Below are positions 8,475 through 17,022 of a stretch of DNA of 64,000 nucleotides, in pieces. Both the position numbers and the translations under genes were made by a program. Within the stretch, counting starts at the first letter, position 1, and each line of letters opens with the position of its first letter. Under the pieces are notes generated by a model, which saw only the letters and a list, made by a program, of their open reading frames with translations, was not told the DNA's origin and searched no databases. The DNA comes from Alkalinema sp. FACHB-956 (lineage in GTDB: Bacteria > Cyanobacteriota > Cyanobacteriia > Leptolyngbyales > Leptolyngbyaceae), in assembly GCF_014697025.1 (NCBI RefSeq), contig NZ_JACJRC010000001.1, positions 434,001 to 498,000 of the forward strand, in the 5' to 3' direction.

Positions 8475-8498
8475 GGCGAAAGCACTGGCGAAAGCACT
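8475..8498. repeat. 12-bp tandem duplication
   Basis: GGCGAAAGCACT at 8475-8486 and 8487-8498 in the psbV-psbV2 spacer. An arm pair CAACTTA/TAAGTTG (8460-8466, 8507-8513) surrounds it, but there is no T-run and no terminator is claimed. Confidence 0.8.
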
Positions 8499-8541
8499 AT
8501 TGTGGCTAAGTTGAAGAATGCCTGAATCGATTACTAAATTC

Positions 8542-9030
8542 CTAGAAGTAGATCTTACCGCCGCCCCAACGATCGCCAACAACCTTGGGCTGCAATAGGA
8601 TATGACCTGCAATTTCAAACAGATCATCATCGGTCAAGTTGCGCATTTCAGGGAAAATATCAGCGCTCTTCAAGCTGGGGTGAACTTCCGCGATCGACTC
8701 TGTCCCATCATAGGAGGTGGGATCCTTCATATAGTCAACCAGGGCTTCAATACTGTTCCGATTGGGGGTTGCCAATGACAGCGCTTCAGGATCTAAACCT
8801 ACGTTGGGATCGGTTTTAGTAATTCCACCCACATGGCATTGAGCACAGGCGTATTGGAACAGCCGCTTCCCTTCGGAAACCTGCTTGAGGCTTAGAGTAA
8901 CAGTATCCCCAGAAGAGTTGAGGGGGACTGTCCGAATCTTTGTGTCCAACTCGGCTGCCTGTGCCCCTTGGATGAATTGAAAAGTAAAGAATACGGCGGT
9001 TACGGCCAGCCAAAAGAATCTCTTAAGCAT
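8542..9030 (-). CDS. psbV: Photosystem II extrinsic cytochrome c550
   Basis: An extrinsic lumenal subunit of photosystem II that shields and stabilises the Mn4CaO5 cluster. The signal peptide ends AQA at residue 25. The mature protein of 137 residues starts AELDTK. Haem motif CAQCH is at Cys62-Cys65-His66 and the second axial ligand His117 (EVHPSL) is mature His92, the canonical bis-His pair. The C-terminus WGGGKIYF is the family hallmark. It is first in the minus-strand electron-carrier cluster. The ATG at 9030 has AAGGAGAA just upstream. Confidence 0.98.
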   Translation of the reverse strand: MLKRFFWLAVTAVFFTFQFIQGAQAAELDTKIRTVPLNSSGDTVTLSLKQVSEGKRLFQYACAQCHVGGITKTDPNVGLDPEALSLATPNRNSIEALVDYMKDPTSYDGTESIAEVHPSLKSADIFPEMRNLTDDDLFEIAGHILLQPKVVGDRWGGGKIYF

Positions 9031-9225
9031 GGTTCTCCTTCAGAAGTGGCTCGGATCAGATTCACAACACAACAATGTCTTTTAATACCAATATCACGGG
9101 ATTGGACAATCACTAATGGCAATCTTAGAGTTACCTTTACAAACTGCAACAAAAAGCTAGAATTGTCGATTTTTCAGATGGATCCCCCGAAAAACTGTTG
9201 CCCAAATTTCGGCAGAACCTTCCCT

Positions 9226-9283
9226 AAAATGAGCTGCGTAGTGAGCTGCGTTTCGACACAAGCATCTCACTACGAGCAGCTCA
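9226..9283 (-). terminator. Terminator downstream of accD
   Basis: On the minus strand two nested stems form one long hairpin: outer TGAGCTGC/GCAGCTCA (9276-9283 with 9230-9237) and inner GTAGTGAG/CTCACTAC (9266-9273 with 9238-9245), with a 2-nt bulge and 20-nt loop. TTTT follows. It lies about 45 bp past the accD stop. Confidence 0.65.
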
Positions 9284-9326
9284 CTCACGACTTCACTGAG
9301 AAATGCATTCCAAAACGGCTCTGCAA

Positions 9327-10265
9327 TTACCCTTCAATGTGGCTTAGCGGCTTCACATCGGGCAGGTCACTCGCGAGATGATGGCGCACCAAATCCGTGG
9401 AAGCGGGGGTTGGCTGATGGAGATCGATTAACTGAGCTAACGTCTTTTTCAGTTGGGTGCGCGGCACAATCAGATCCACAAATCCGTGCTCCAAGAGGTA
9501 TTCCGCCGTTTGGAAGTCATCGGGCAGTTTTTCCCGCAGGGTTTGTTCAACCACCCGTCGTCCCGCAAAGGCGATCGTGGCCTTGGGTTCCGCAATGATG
9601 ACATCACCGAGCATGGCAAAGCTGGCTGTGACCCCGCCTGCGGTGGGATGGGTCAGCACAGGAATGTAGAGCAAGCGCTGATCACGATGACGATCGAGGG
9701 CACCGGAAATCTTCGCCATTTGCATAAGGCTCAACATGCCTTCCTGCATTCTGGCTCCCCCGGAGGCGCAGACAATAATCACCGGCAGGCGTTGTTGTGT
9801 GCCCCGTTCGATTAAGCGGGTCAATTTTTCGCCCACGACGGATCCCATGCTACCGCCCATAAAGCGGAAGTCCATGACCCCGAGGGCAACGGTTGTGCCT
9901 TCTAACTGGCCTACCCCAGTCTGCACCGCATCCACCAGCTTGGTTTTTTCCTGCATTTCCCGCAGGCGATCGGTATAAGGTTTACGATCGCGGAATCCCA
10001 GCGGATCTATAGACCGAACGGATTCATCCAGGGCGGTCCAAGTATCGGCATCAATTAGCTGACGAATGCGCTCATCGCTATAAACCCGCATGTGGTGGTT
10101 GCATTCCAAGCAAACCATCTGGTTGGTTCGCAAATCCTTGGTATACATCAACGCCCCACACGACTCGCACTTTGTCCACAGGCCATCTGCAATCTCTCGT
10201 TCCTGCTGCGGCTCTGAGGAAGGATTTTCTTTGCGCCGATTCGCAAACCAATCAAACAACGACAT
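9327..10265 (-). CDS. accD: Acetyl-CoA carboxylase carboxyltransferase beta subunit
   Basis: Half of the carboxyltransferase that moves CO2 from carboxybiotin to acetyl-CoA, giving malonyl-CoA for fatty acid synthesis. The N-terminal zinc ribbon has Cys33, Cys36, Cys52 and Cys55. The crotonase-like core includes SGGARMQEG and the [14 protein letters not shown] acyl-CoA/biotin region. The 312-residue length is normal. It is a single gene with its own terminator. The AccA, AccB and AccC genes are elsewhere, but the biotin ligase gene (birA) lies about 1.4 kb away. Confidence 0.98.
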   Translation of the reverse strand: MSLFDWFANRRKENPSSEPQQEREIADGLWTKCESCGALMYTKDLRTNQMVCLECNHHMRVYSDERIRQLIDADTWTALDESVRSIDPLGFRDRKPYTDRLREMQEKTKLVDAVQTGVGQLEGTTVALGVMDFRFMGGSMGSVVGEKLTRLIERGTQQRLPVIIVCASGGARMQEGMLSLMQMAKISGALDRHRDQRLLYIPVLTHPTAGGVTASFAMLGDVIIAEPKATIAFAGRRVVEQTLREKLPDDFQTAEYLLEHGFVDLIVPRTQLKKTLAQLIDLHQPTPASTDLVRHHLASDLPDVKPLSHIEG

Positions 10266-10714
10266 GGAAATTCACCGACTGGGTAGAAACTGGATAAACA
10301 AACGAAGCGATGAAAGTAGCACAGCCCCATACGACGATGAAGGCATTGCCGTCAAGGCATAACCGGGTACTGGCTGAAGCATTCACGGGTCATAACTGCT
10401 GGGCATAACCGAACTGGGTATAGCTGAACTAGGCACAACCCAAAATTGTAACCAAGGGTCACAACCAAAAGGGTTGACGGTCAAAAATGACTGGTGAAGG
10501 GATACCCGTAGGGGTCACTGTATCATAGACAGCCCCCTGCTCTGCTCCGTGTGCCGGAATTGGTCAGAGCAATCGAATGTCAGCAACTACTAACAAGGCG
10601 TCACAGGTATCGTGAAGTTTTAAGGCGATCGCACTAAACTGACAGACAGAGCACCGTTCCGGTGTGGGCAGGGCACGGATTATCTGTGCCCGAATTTATT
10701 TTTGGGTTCAGACT
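10266..10714. other. Intergenic region upstream of accD
   Basis: 449 bp without a gene. The part nearest accD contains loosely repeated CATAAC/GGGTA-type pieces (10357-10440). A hairpin is at 10671-10691. A stretch near 10540-10600 looks faintly tRNA-like but does not fold as one. Confidence 0.45.
10671..10691. other. Small hairpin, possible terminator
   Basis: GGGCAC (10671-10676) pairs with GTGCCC (10686-10691) around a 9-nt loop. A T-rich tail follows on the plus strand only, where no gene ends. It sits past the pgeF stop on the minus strand but lacks a T-run in that direction, so its role is unclear. Confidence 0.35.
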
Positions 10715-11518
10715 CTAGTCCACGACTGACAGGCCACGGCTGACAATCCCAGCCCATTGCGCCTTCCTCAAGGGGGCTCGACGGTGGGAAAAGAAGTTAT
10801 CAGGATCCTGATAGGTGCAGTGGGGAGAAATGGCGATTTGCTCCGGTGCTAGCCCCAGTTGTTCAAGTTGGAGGGCATTGACTTGGCGCACATTGAGGCG
10901 CACTTTACCAACCTGCGGATCGGGTAACACGGGGGAATGGGGCAACGCTTGTAGATGGGCGATCGCTTCATCCAAGGCCATTTCAGGGGTTTCGGGGGCA
11001 ATGGTTGCTGCCGTTTGCACCGCCACATCAGTATCTACCTGATAGACTTCCCCAGCGATCGCGGGTCCCATAGCTACCCGCAGATTAGCTAACTGACTAC
11101 CGTGCTGAAGTAAACGTTCGATCGCCCCAGGCACGATTTTTTTTGCCGTTCCGCGCCAACCTGCATGGACTGCGGCCACCTGGCCCGTCTGGACGTCGCC
11201 AATGAGGACTGGGGTACAGTCGGCGGTACACACCCAAACCGCTTGATGGGCGTCCTGGGAAATCACCCCATCTCCATCGGGCAAATTATCAGCGTGCAGG
11301 GGGGAGGGCATCTCCGCCGGGGCTAAAACTTTGTCGCCGTGGACTTGCTTGGCACGATAGGCGATCGCCTGGGGATAGAGTTCGGCGGTCAGTTCAAACG
11401 GTGTTTTAGGCGCAAATTTCTGGGTAAACCAACCGTGCTGCCACGGTTCCAGTAAACTGCAAGTCAGGTAGGGCAGGTCGTTCCACGTTTGCCAATGCCA
11501 GGTATGCATAGAGTTCAA
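10715..11518 (-). CDS. pgeF: Peptidoglycan editing factor PgeF (laccase-domain, YfiH family)
   Basis: A 267-residue YfiH/PgeF protein. The family removes L-Ser wrongly inserted in peptidoglycan precursors, and also shows multicopper-oxidase or purine-nucleoside activities in vitro. Conserved metal and active-site motifs are present: QVHGDKVL, TADCTPVLIGD, AAVHAGWRGTAKK and the C-terminal HCTYQDPDNFFSHRR. It is cytosolic with no signal peptide. It diverges from birA, from which it is separated by about 136 bp. Confidence 0.92.
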   Translation of the reverse strand: MNSMHTWHWQTWNDLPYLTCSLLEPWQHGWFTQKFAPKTPFELTAELYPQAIAYRAKQVHGDKVLAPAEMPSPLHADNLPDGDGVISQDAHQAVWVCTADCTPVLIGDVQTGQVAAVHAGWRGTAKKIVPGAIERLLQHGSQLANLRVAMGPAIAGEVYQVDTDVAVQTAATIAPETPEMALDEAIAHLQALPHSPVLPDPQVGKVRLNVRQVNALQLEQLGLAPEQIAISPHCTYQDPDNFFSHRRAPLRKAQWAGIVSRGLSVVD

Positions 11519-11654
11519 GTTCTGTAGGCCAAGTTCTAGGGCTCAAGCTGAGATCAACCCAGAGGGATAAACACAAACATGGTAGCGTTGATAGCGGTTT
11601 TCCCTAGGCAATCCATGCCAGCCTTTGCGCCCCTTACCCTGAGCCCGTGAGTCC

Positions 11655-12665
11655 GTGCCTTTTAACCTAGCCAAATTTGATGCTGCCTTGCAGACGTTGC
11701 TTCAATTCAATCATGGGTTGACTGCTGCAACTTTGCGGCCATCCCTCAAACTGCATTACTTTGCAGAACTCGATTCAACGAATCGCAAGCTGTGGGAATT
11801 GCTGGCCCAGGGTGCATCGGAGGGCACGATCGTGCTGGCGGAGACGCAAACAGCAGGTAAAGGCCAATGGGGACGATCGTGGGACTCTCAGACGGGCGGT
11901 TTGTATCTGTCGATCGCGCTCCAGCCGGACTTAGACGTGGAAGAGGCTGCCCAACTTACGCTCTGTAGTGCTTGGGGCATTGCCACGGCCCTGCGGGAGT
12001 TTCCGGGTTTATTGGCTGCTGACGCGAAGAAGGTTGCTGGGCAGGATCCCTTACAGGATCCCTTACAGGTTGCTGAGCCAGTTCCCACAGAATTTCCCGT
12101 ACAAGTGCCTATGCCCGTACAAGCACCTGTACAAGTGCCTGTACAAGTCAAGTGGCTTAATGATCTGGTTCTGCAGGGACGCAAGCTCGGCGGGATTTTG
12201 ACCGAAACTCGTCTTCGCCAGGGAAAAATCCATCAGGCGGTGGTGGGGGTTGGGATTAACTGGTGTAACTCACCCCCACCCCCAGGAATATGTTTGCAGG
12301 AGATCTTGCAAAGCCAGCCCGTTCCTGGTTTAGAATCCTTGGAAAGTTTGGCCGCGATCGTCACCTTGGGGGTGATAGGTGGCTATGCAACTTGGCGAAC
12401 CTATGGTGTGGCTGCAATGTTACCCAGATATCTAGATCTGTTGGTCAACCTTGGGCAAACTGTCACCTGGGAAAGTTACAGGGGCGTTGTGGTTGGGGTT
12501 ACGGCTCAAGGGAACCTTCACGTTCGCTTGCAGTCTAAGGCAGAGATGTCCCCGCTGGAAATCCAACAGGCCGTCAGTGGCAATCCCAGCCCAGCCCCCG
12601 AGTCTAGCCAAGACCGATACCTTCCCCCAGGAATGGTGCAGTTAGGCTATTCTGGACAACAATAA
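11655..12665 (+). CDS. birA: Biotin--[acetyl-CoA-carboxylase] ligase
   Basis: Joins biotin to the carrier subunit of acetyl-CoA carboxylase via biotinyl-AMP. The short form lacks the DNA-binding domain. Core motifs are ELDSTN, the biotin/AMP loop AGKGQWGRSW, KWLNDL (usually KWPNDL) and LGGILTE, with the C-terminal capping domain after about residue 275. A low-complexity insert at about 125-163 (DPLQDPLQ, then PVQ/PVQVPM repeats) interrupts the catalytic domain just before the KWLNDL strand; it is coded by short tandem duplications. The family start matches a GTG at 11655. The 336-residue length is longer than usual because of the insert. Confidence 0.93.
   Translation: MPFNLAKFDAALQTLLQFNHGLTAATLRPSLKLHYFAELDSTNRKLWELLAQGASEGTIVLAETQTAGKGQWGRSWDSQTGGLYLSIALQPDLDVEEAAQLTLCSAWGIATALREFPGLLAADAKKVAGQDPLQDPLQVAEPVPTEFPVQVPMPVQAPVQVPVQVKWLNDLVLQGRKLGGILTETRLRQGKIHQAVVGVGINWCNSPPPPGICLQEILQSQPVPGLESLESLAAIVTLGVIGGYATWRTYGVAAMLPRYLDLLVNLGQTVTWESYRGVVVGVTAQGNLHVRLQSKAEMSPLEIQQAVSGNPSPAPESSQDRYLPPGMVQLGYSGQQ
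12044..12147 (+). repeat. In-frame low-complexity repeat inside birA
   Basis: AGGATCCCTTAC occurs twice in tandem (about 12045-12068, 12-bp unit). It is followed by several GTACAAG(T/C)(G/A)CCT-type 12- to 18-bp units to about 12147. All preserve the frame and code Pro/Val/Gln repeats. Confidence 0.8.
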
Positions 12666-12773
12666 TCCCAATCGTTCATCCATCCCAATCATTCATCCCA
12701 ATCAGTTAACCATTTGACCCCGGTGAGCCTTCGTGGTAGGCCGCCACTGGGGTGTAGAGGAGTAAGAACAAGC

Positions 12774-14081
12774 ATGACCCAGCGTCCCCCGATGAACCCG
12801 TCCCCTAGCTGCAATGGCCGAACCTCGCTGATTCGGACGATCGGCTTTTGTTTGGGGAGCCTGAGTATGCTGGGTTCCACCGTTGCCCAAGCCCAAACCT
12901 CGGATCCTTTAAAGCTGCTGATTTCTGAAAAAGCGCCCACTGAGCTTGCTGCGTCCGGTGGCGATCGGGCGATCAACCCAGCGTCTACCAAGCCGGATGA
13001 TCTGCCGATCGAGCTAGAACTGCCGGAGCCCTCTCCCCAGGTCTCCTTAGCCCCGTCATCCGCGAGCCCAGCTTCCCCAGATATGGGCGCGGCTCCGCTG
13101 CCCGATGAACCGGCTCCTGTGGCACGAGAGACAGCACCGCCGGTGGAAATTGTGCCGTCTCCCGTGGAAACAGCACCTAGCCAACCGAACGAAGCCCCCT
13201 ATATTGCGCCCGATGCCATCATTTTTTCTGAGCGCTCTTCTGGCTGCGAACAAGCAGTGAAGTGGGGCAAGACCGCCGGAAGTGTCTGTGGTGGGGCGAA
13301 TGTGGCCTCTGGCTCCCAAGGTGCTGGGCGATCGACCAGCGGAAAGGCCGCGATCGGTGCCCAGGGGCCCGCGACCTACGCCGTCGCCACGCCGGAAACC
13401 ATGAGTGCGGCTCCAGTCCGGTTAGGCCCTGTCAGCTTTGGAAGTGCTGGGGTGCAGTTTACCCCCCCTTCGCTGAAACCCTACTTCAACTCCGCCATCA
13501 AGCTATCCAAGCTAACGCCCATTCGCAACTTGGGCTTAATTTTTCCCCTAGCCATCCCCGCAGAAATTACTTCAATTTTCGGCTGGCGCATCCACCCCAT
13601 CACGGGGGATCAGCGGATGCATACTGGAACTGATATTGGTGCCCCCATGGGAACTCCGGTGTTGGCTGCTTTGACCGGACGGGTTCTGCTAGCAGACTTG
13701 CTGGGTGGCTATGGCTTAACCGTGGCCTTGGAACATAACAACGGCACCCAACAAACCCTATACGCTCACCTGTCGGAACTCTTCGTGAAGCCGGGTGAGG
13801 TGATTCAAAAGGGCACGGTGATTGGGCTTGTGGGCAGTACCGGAAATTCCACCGGGCCGCACTTGCACTTTGAACTGCGGCAACAAACGGAAGATGGCTC
13901 TTGGGTAGCGCAGGATGCAGGGCAGGAATTGGAGTTTGCCATGGCTAGTTTGGTGAAGTCTCTGCAAATTGCCCAGCAACCTCAAAAGATTGCCCAAGGC
14001 CAGCAGCCAGCAGTCTCCACCAACCTGCAACCCATTCAATCCAACCTGCCGGGTCCAGGAAGTCAGCCTGCCAAGCCCTAG
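12774..14081 (+). CDS. Secreted M23-family (LytM) peptidoglycan endopeptidase
   Basis: A predicted zinc peptidase cutting peptide cross-links in the wall. I choose the ATG at 12774 (435 residues) because GAGGAG lies upstream and a signal peptide follows, ending VAQA at about residue 40; a TTG at 12714 would add 20 residues. A long Pro/Ala/Ser-rich linker (about 55-150) leads to the C-terminal LytM domain. Zinc ligands are His283 and Asp287 (HTGTD) and His365 of HLHF, with His363 catalytic. No LysM or coiled-coil domain is evident. A terminator-like structure follows at 14171-14231. Confidence 0.88.
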   Translation: MTQRPPMNPSPSCNGRTSLIRTIGFCLGSLSMLGSTVAQAQTSDPLKLLISEKAPTELAASGGDRAINPASTKPDDLPIELELPEPSPQVSLAPSSASPASPDMGAAPLPDEPAPVARETAPPVEIVPSPVETAPSQPNEAPYIAPDAIIFSERSSGCEQAVKWGKTAGSVCGGANVASGSQGAGRSTSGKAAIGAQGPATYAVATPETMSAAPVRLGPVSFGSAGVQFTPPSLKPYFNSAIKLSKLTPIRNLGLIFPLAIPAEITSIFGWRIHPITGDQRMHTGTDIGAPMGTPVLAALTGRVLLADLLGGYGLTVALEHNNGTQQTLYAHLSELFVKPGEVIQKGTVIGLVGSTGNSTGPHLHFELRQQTEDGSWVAQDAGQELEFAMASLVKSLQIAQQPQKIAQGQQPAVSTNLQPIQSNLPGPGSQPAKP

Positions 14082-14170
14082 TTTCTTCGGTGTAAGAGGC
14101 TGCTAGTCTGGTTCGATCGTTTCGCGATCGCTGAACAGCATTTCCCTGCGATCGTTTGATAGTCTGAAGC

Positions 14171-14231
14171 CCAGCAATCTACAATGAAGCAACATTGACA
14201 GCAATGTGCTAGTTCAGGATTGCTGGTTTTT
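14171..14231 (+). terminator. Terminator-like nested hairpin between the M23 and rseP genes
   Basis: Outer arms CCAGCAATC (14171-14179) and GATTGCTGG (14218-14226), followed by TTTTTG. An inner stem ACATTG/CAATGT is at 14192-14197 and 14202-14207. It probably ends the M23 transcript. It lies 44 bp before the rseP start, so it could also act in the rseP leader. Confidence 0.6.
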
Positions 14232-14274
14232 GTATTGCTCAAATTGTGTCTGTCCTAGATTTCCCCTTTAATCT

Positions 14275-15351
14275 ATGCCAATTTTTCAGGTCATTCTGAT
14301 TCTCGCCTTGCTGATCTTTGTGCATGAGTTAGGCCACTTTTTGGCGGCACGGCTCCAAGGAATCTACGCCAACCGATTTTCGATCGGCTTTGGCCCGGTG
14401 CTCTGGAAATACCAAGGTAAACAGACAGAATATGCTCTCCGGGCCTTACCTTTGGGTGGTTTTGTGGGATTTCCTGACGATGATCCAGATAGTGACATTC
14501 CCCCCACAGATCCCAACCTGTTGCGTAATCGTCCCGTCTTCGATCGGGCGATCGTCATCAGTGCAGGGGTGATTGCCAATCTGATTTTTGCCTATGCCGT
14601 TTTAGTTGCTCAGGCAGGGACAGTCGGTATTCCAACACCGATTTTTAAACCAGGGGTGCTCCTGCCCAAAGTCGAACAGGCGTCTGTAGCCGAAAAAGCC
14701 GGACTGCAAGCGGGGGACGTTGTTCTAGCCATTAACGGCAAGCCCATTCCAGCAGCCAGTAACTCCCCCGATCGCCTGCGCCAAGCGATCGAAACCAGCC
14801 CTAATCAGGAATTGCAGTTACAGGTGCAGCGCAAGCAGGAAAATCTGACGATCGCCATTACACCGGAACTGGATCAAAAGAAAAAAGTCGGTCGGGTTGG
14901 GATTGGGCTGTTTCCCATGCTGGAAAAAGTGGAGATCAAAAAGCCCCGCAATCCGATCGAATCCTTGACCCTGGCCGCCGATGAATTTAATCGGATTACG
15001 ACCCAAACGATCGCGGGCTTTGGTATGTTGGTCAGCAAGTTCAGTCAAGTGGCTGATCAAGTGGCAGGGCCGGTGGCGATCGTTCGTCAGGGTGCCCAGT
15101 TAGCCCAGGATGATCCGCGTCGGCTGTTTGGCTTCGCTGCCTTGATTAGCATTAACCTAGCGGTGATCAATATTCTGCCGTTGCCAGCGCTGGATGGGGG
15201 GCAATTGGTTTTTATTCTGTTTGAGGCGCTGTCCGGGAAACCTGTGCCCAAGCGGATTGAAGAGAGCTTTATGCAAACCGGATTGGTGTTGCTCCTCGGG
15301 CTTGGCGTATTTCTGATTATCCGAGATACCGCTAACTGGATCCAGCAGTAA
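14275..15351 (+). CDS. rseP: Site-2-type intramembrane metalloprotease RseP
   Basis: A zinc protease that cuts transmembrane segments, for example of anti-sigma factors. Zinc motif HELGH is at His17-Glu18-His21 in the first membrane helix. One PDZ domain (about residues 120-195) follows. The second active-site motif NILPLPALDGG, with the third zinc ligand Asp, is near residue 300. The last helix is at about 335-352. The 358-residue length with a single PDZ is typical of cyanobacteria and Gram-positives. The M23 gene lies upstream and nth downstream, on the same strand, but terminators lie between. Confidence 0.95.
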   Translation: MPIFQVILILALLIFVHELGHFLAARLQGIYANRFSIGFGPVLWKYQGKQTEYALRALPLGGFVGFPDDDPDSDIPPTDPNLLRNRPVFDRAIVISAGVIANLIFAYAVLVAQAGTVGIPTPIFKPGVLLPKVEQASVAEKAGLQAGDVVLAINGKPIPAASNSPDRLRQAIETSPNQELQLQVQRKQENLTIAITPELDQKKKVGRVGIGLFPMLEKVEIKKPRNPIESLTLAADEFNRITTQTIAGFGMLVSKFSQVADQVAGPVAIVRQGAQLAQDDPRRLFGFAALISINLAVINILPLPALDGGQLVFILFEALSGKPVPKRIEESFMQTGLVLLLGLGVFLIIRDTANWIQQ

Positions 15352-15364
15352 TCTTCGGATGAAT

Positions 15365-15413
15365 CAATGGCTCGATCGTTGGGATGAAATCGGCGATCGG
15401 GCCATTGGTTTTT
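15365..15413 (+). terminator. Terminator downstream of rseP
   Basis: Arms 15365-15378 and 15394-15407 pair over 14 bp with one G-U wobble, around a 15-nt loop, followed by GTTTTT. It starts 13 bp after the rseP stop. Confidence 0.8.
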
Positions 15414-15500
15414 CTAGGGGACTTTTCCCGTTGGAGCTCTGATTCTCCTGGGGGAAATTCTCAAACATCTCTGTTCTGATTGCCATGAAAACGACCTACC

Positions 15501-16211
15501 ATGCAAGCTGAAGCGACGCCTCCCACCCGTCGGACTCGTCTCCCGGCCAAAAAACAACGGGCCTTAGAAGTTTTGGTGCGTTTGAAACGGCTATATCTTG
15601 GGGCGACCTGTTCCTTAGATTTTGAAAATCCCTTGCAGCTTTTGGTTGCCACCATGCTGGCGGCGCAATGTACCGATGAACGGGTGAACAAAGTCACGCC
15701 TGCCTTGTTCCAGCGCTATCCCAACGCCCAAGCCTTTGCAGAAGCTGACCTAGACGAGTTGGAATCCCTCGTAAAATCGACGGGCTTCTACCGCAATAAG
15801 GCGAAAAATATTCGGGCAGCCTGCCAGATGATTCTGGAGCAGTTCGAAGGGGAGGTGCCTCGCACGATGGAAACCCTGACGCGTTTGCCGGGAGTGGCTC
15901 GCAAAACGGCCAATGTGGTGTCTGCGGTGGGGTATGGGGTGAATTTAGGCTTTACGGTAGATACCCATGTGACGCGCTTGAGCAATCGGTTAGGCTTCAC
16001 TAAGCACCAGGATGCCGTCAAAATCGAGCGGGACTTAATGAAATTGTTTCCCCAGCCAGAATGGGAAAATACTTCGATCCATCTGATCTACCATGGTCGT
16101 GCCATTTGCGATGCCCGTAAGCCCCTGTGCGAAGCCTGCGAACTGGCGGATTTATGTCCTTCAGCGGGGAAGGTGAATCGCCAAAAGGAACTTGCAAAGC
16201 GCGGTAAGTAG
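15501..16211 (+). CDS. nth: Endonuclease III
   Basis: A DNA glycosylase/AP lyase for oxidised pyrimidines in base excision repair. The helix-hairpin-helix motif LPGVARKTANVV carries catalytic Lys135, and Asp154 (VDTHV) is the second catalytic residue. The [4Fe-4S] cluster ligands Cys203, Cys210, Cys213 and Cys219 show the C-x6-C-x2-C-x5-C spacing. It is 236 residues long, with an N-terminal basic extension of about 18 residues beyond the E. coli form. Confidence 0.97.
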   Translation: MQAEATPPTRRTRLPAKKQRALEVLVRLKRLYLGATCSLDFENPLQLLVATMLAAQCTDERVNKVTPALFQRYPNAQAFAEADLDELESLVKSTGFYRNKAKNIRAACQMILEQFEGEVPRTMETLTRLPGVARKTANVVSAVGYGVNLGFTVDTHVTRLSNRLGFTKHQDAVKIERDLMKLFPQPEWENTSIHLIYHGRAICDARKPLCEACELADLCPSAGKVNRQKELAKRGK

Positions 16212-16317
16212 AGGGTCAGTAGGGGGCGCGATCGGCTGGTTTGCTGGGCCTGGGGTTAACGCTGGAATTGAGACCCTGACTCACCCCTTTCTATCAAGAT
16301 TGTTTGACAAATCGCAG

Positions 16318-16346
16318 GTTACAGATCGGGAATTGTTCGATATAAT
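16318..16346 (+). promoter_or_regulatory. Possible sigma-70-type promoter of rpsN
   Basis: A -10 TATAAT (16341-16346) lies 17 bp after GTTACA (16318-16323), which matches four of six -35 positions. It is 35 bp before the rpsN ATG, which has AAAGGG just upstream. Confidence 0.5.
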
Positions 16347-16380
16347 CAGAAACGCTGTATAAAACGGTTCAAAGGGTTTC

Positions 16381-16683
16381 ATGGCTAAGAAAGGCATGAT
16401 TGAGCGCGAAAAAAGGCGCGAAAAGCTGGTTGCCAAATATGCTGAAAAGCGGGCTGCGCTGAAGGCAGAATTTGAAAGCATCGAAGATCCCATGGAGAAG
16501 CTGGAAGTTCATCGTAAGATCCAGCAACTACCTCGCAACAGTGCCAAGATTCGTCTGCACAACCGTTGCTGGGCTACGGGTCGTCCCCACGCCTATTACC
16601 GTGACTTTGGGTTATCTCGTCACGTTCTCCGCGAAATGGCCCACCAAGGGCTGCTTCCTGGAGTCGTGAAGTCTAGCTGGTAG
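16381..16683 (+). CDS. rpsN: 30S ribosomal protein S14
   Basis: A small-subunit head protein that binds 16S rRNA near the 3' domain. It is 100 residues long, the zinc-free long form without CxxC pairs, with the conserved C-terminal block [23 protein letters not shown] region (residues about 59-81). It stands alone outside the ribosomal operons, as is usual in cyanobacteria and some plastids. Confidence 0.98.
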   Translation: MAKKGMIEREKRREKLVAKYAEKRAALKAEFESIEDPMEKLEVHRKIQQLPRNSAKIRLHNRCWATGRPHAYYRDFGLSRHVLREMAHQGLLPGVVKSSW

Positions 16684-17011
16684 TTGACCACGCTAGTCTA
16701 GTTGGTTCGGGACTGTAATTAGGTTTGAAAAACTGAGTTTTAGGCAGAGAGTGATGTCGTTGCAAGTTAAGTCCTCTCTCGCTTAAAGCTCAATTTTTAT
16801 GTCTACCTCAATTTTGATGCCTACTATTCGCAGGCAAGGTCAGTCCTGCTGTTCCACTGGCTGCCATCACAGCGACTCCTGCAAGTGACCCACACCACAG
16901 CAACTGCTACCACGCTACTACTGCCCGCAGCCAAATCACTGACTGTCCGACTGACTGCCCGACTGACTGCCCGACCGACTGCCCGACTGACTGTCCGACT
17001 GACTGCCCGAC
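16684..17011. other. Intergenic region rpsN to the 119-residue protein
   Basis: No gene seen. The first 230 bp is unremarkable; the rest is the 12-bp GACTGACTGCCC array described separately, which runs into the 3' end of the following minus-strand gene. Confidence 0.5.
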
Positions 17012-17022
17012 TTACTGCCCGC
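16941..17022. repeat. 12-bp tandem array, about 7 copies, entering a gene 3' end
   Basis: The GACTGACTGCCC unit repeats with small changes (GACTGTCC, GACCGACTGCCC, GACTTACTGCCC). The sequence flanking it on the left (16917-16938, CTACTGCCCGCAGCCAAATC) nearly repeats the one at the right end (17011-17031), which codes the C-terminus of the next gene. The array therefore seems to have grown inside a duplicated gene end. Confidence 0.85.

Noticed and set aside
8460-8513. CAACTTA/TAAGTTG arms as a psbV terminator
   Set aside because: Seven-bp arms with a 40-nt loop and no T-run.
10540-10605. tRNA-like stretch (GCCGGAATTGGTCAGAGC resembles a D-arm)
   Set aside because: No matching acceptor stem, anticodon arm or GTTCGA-type T-loop follows at the right spacing.
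16941-17022. 12-bp array considered as a CRISPR
   Set aside because: Units are directly joined with no unique spacers and there are no cas genes.
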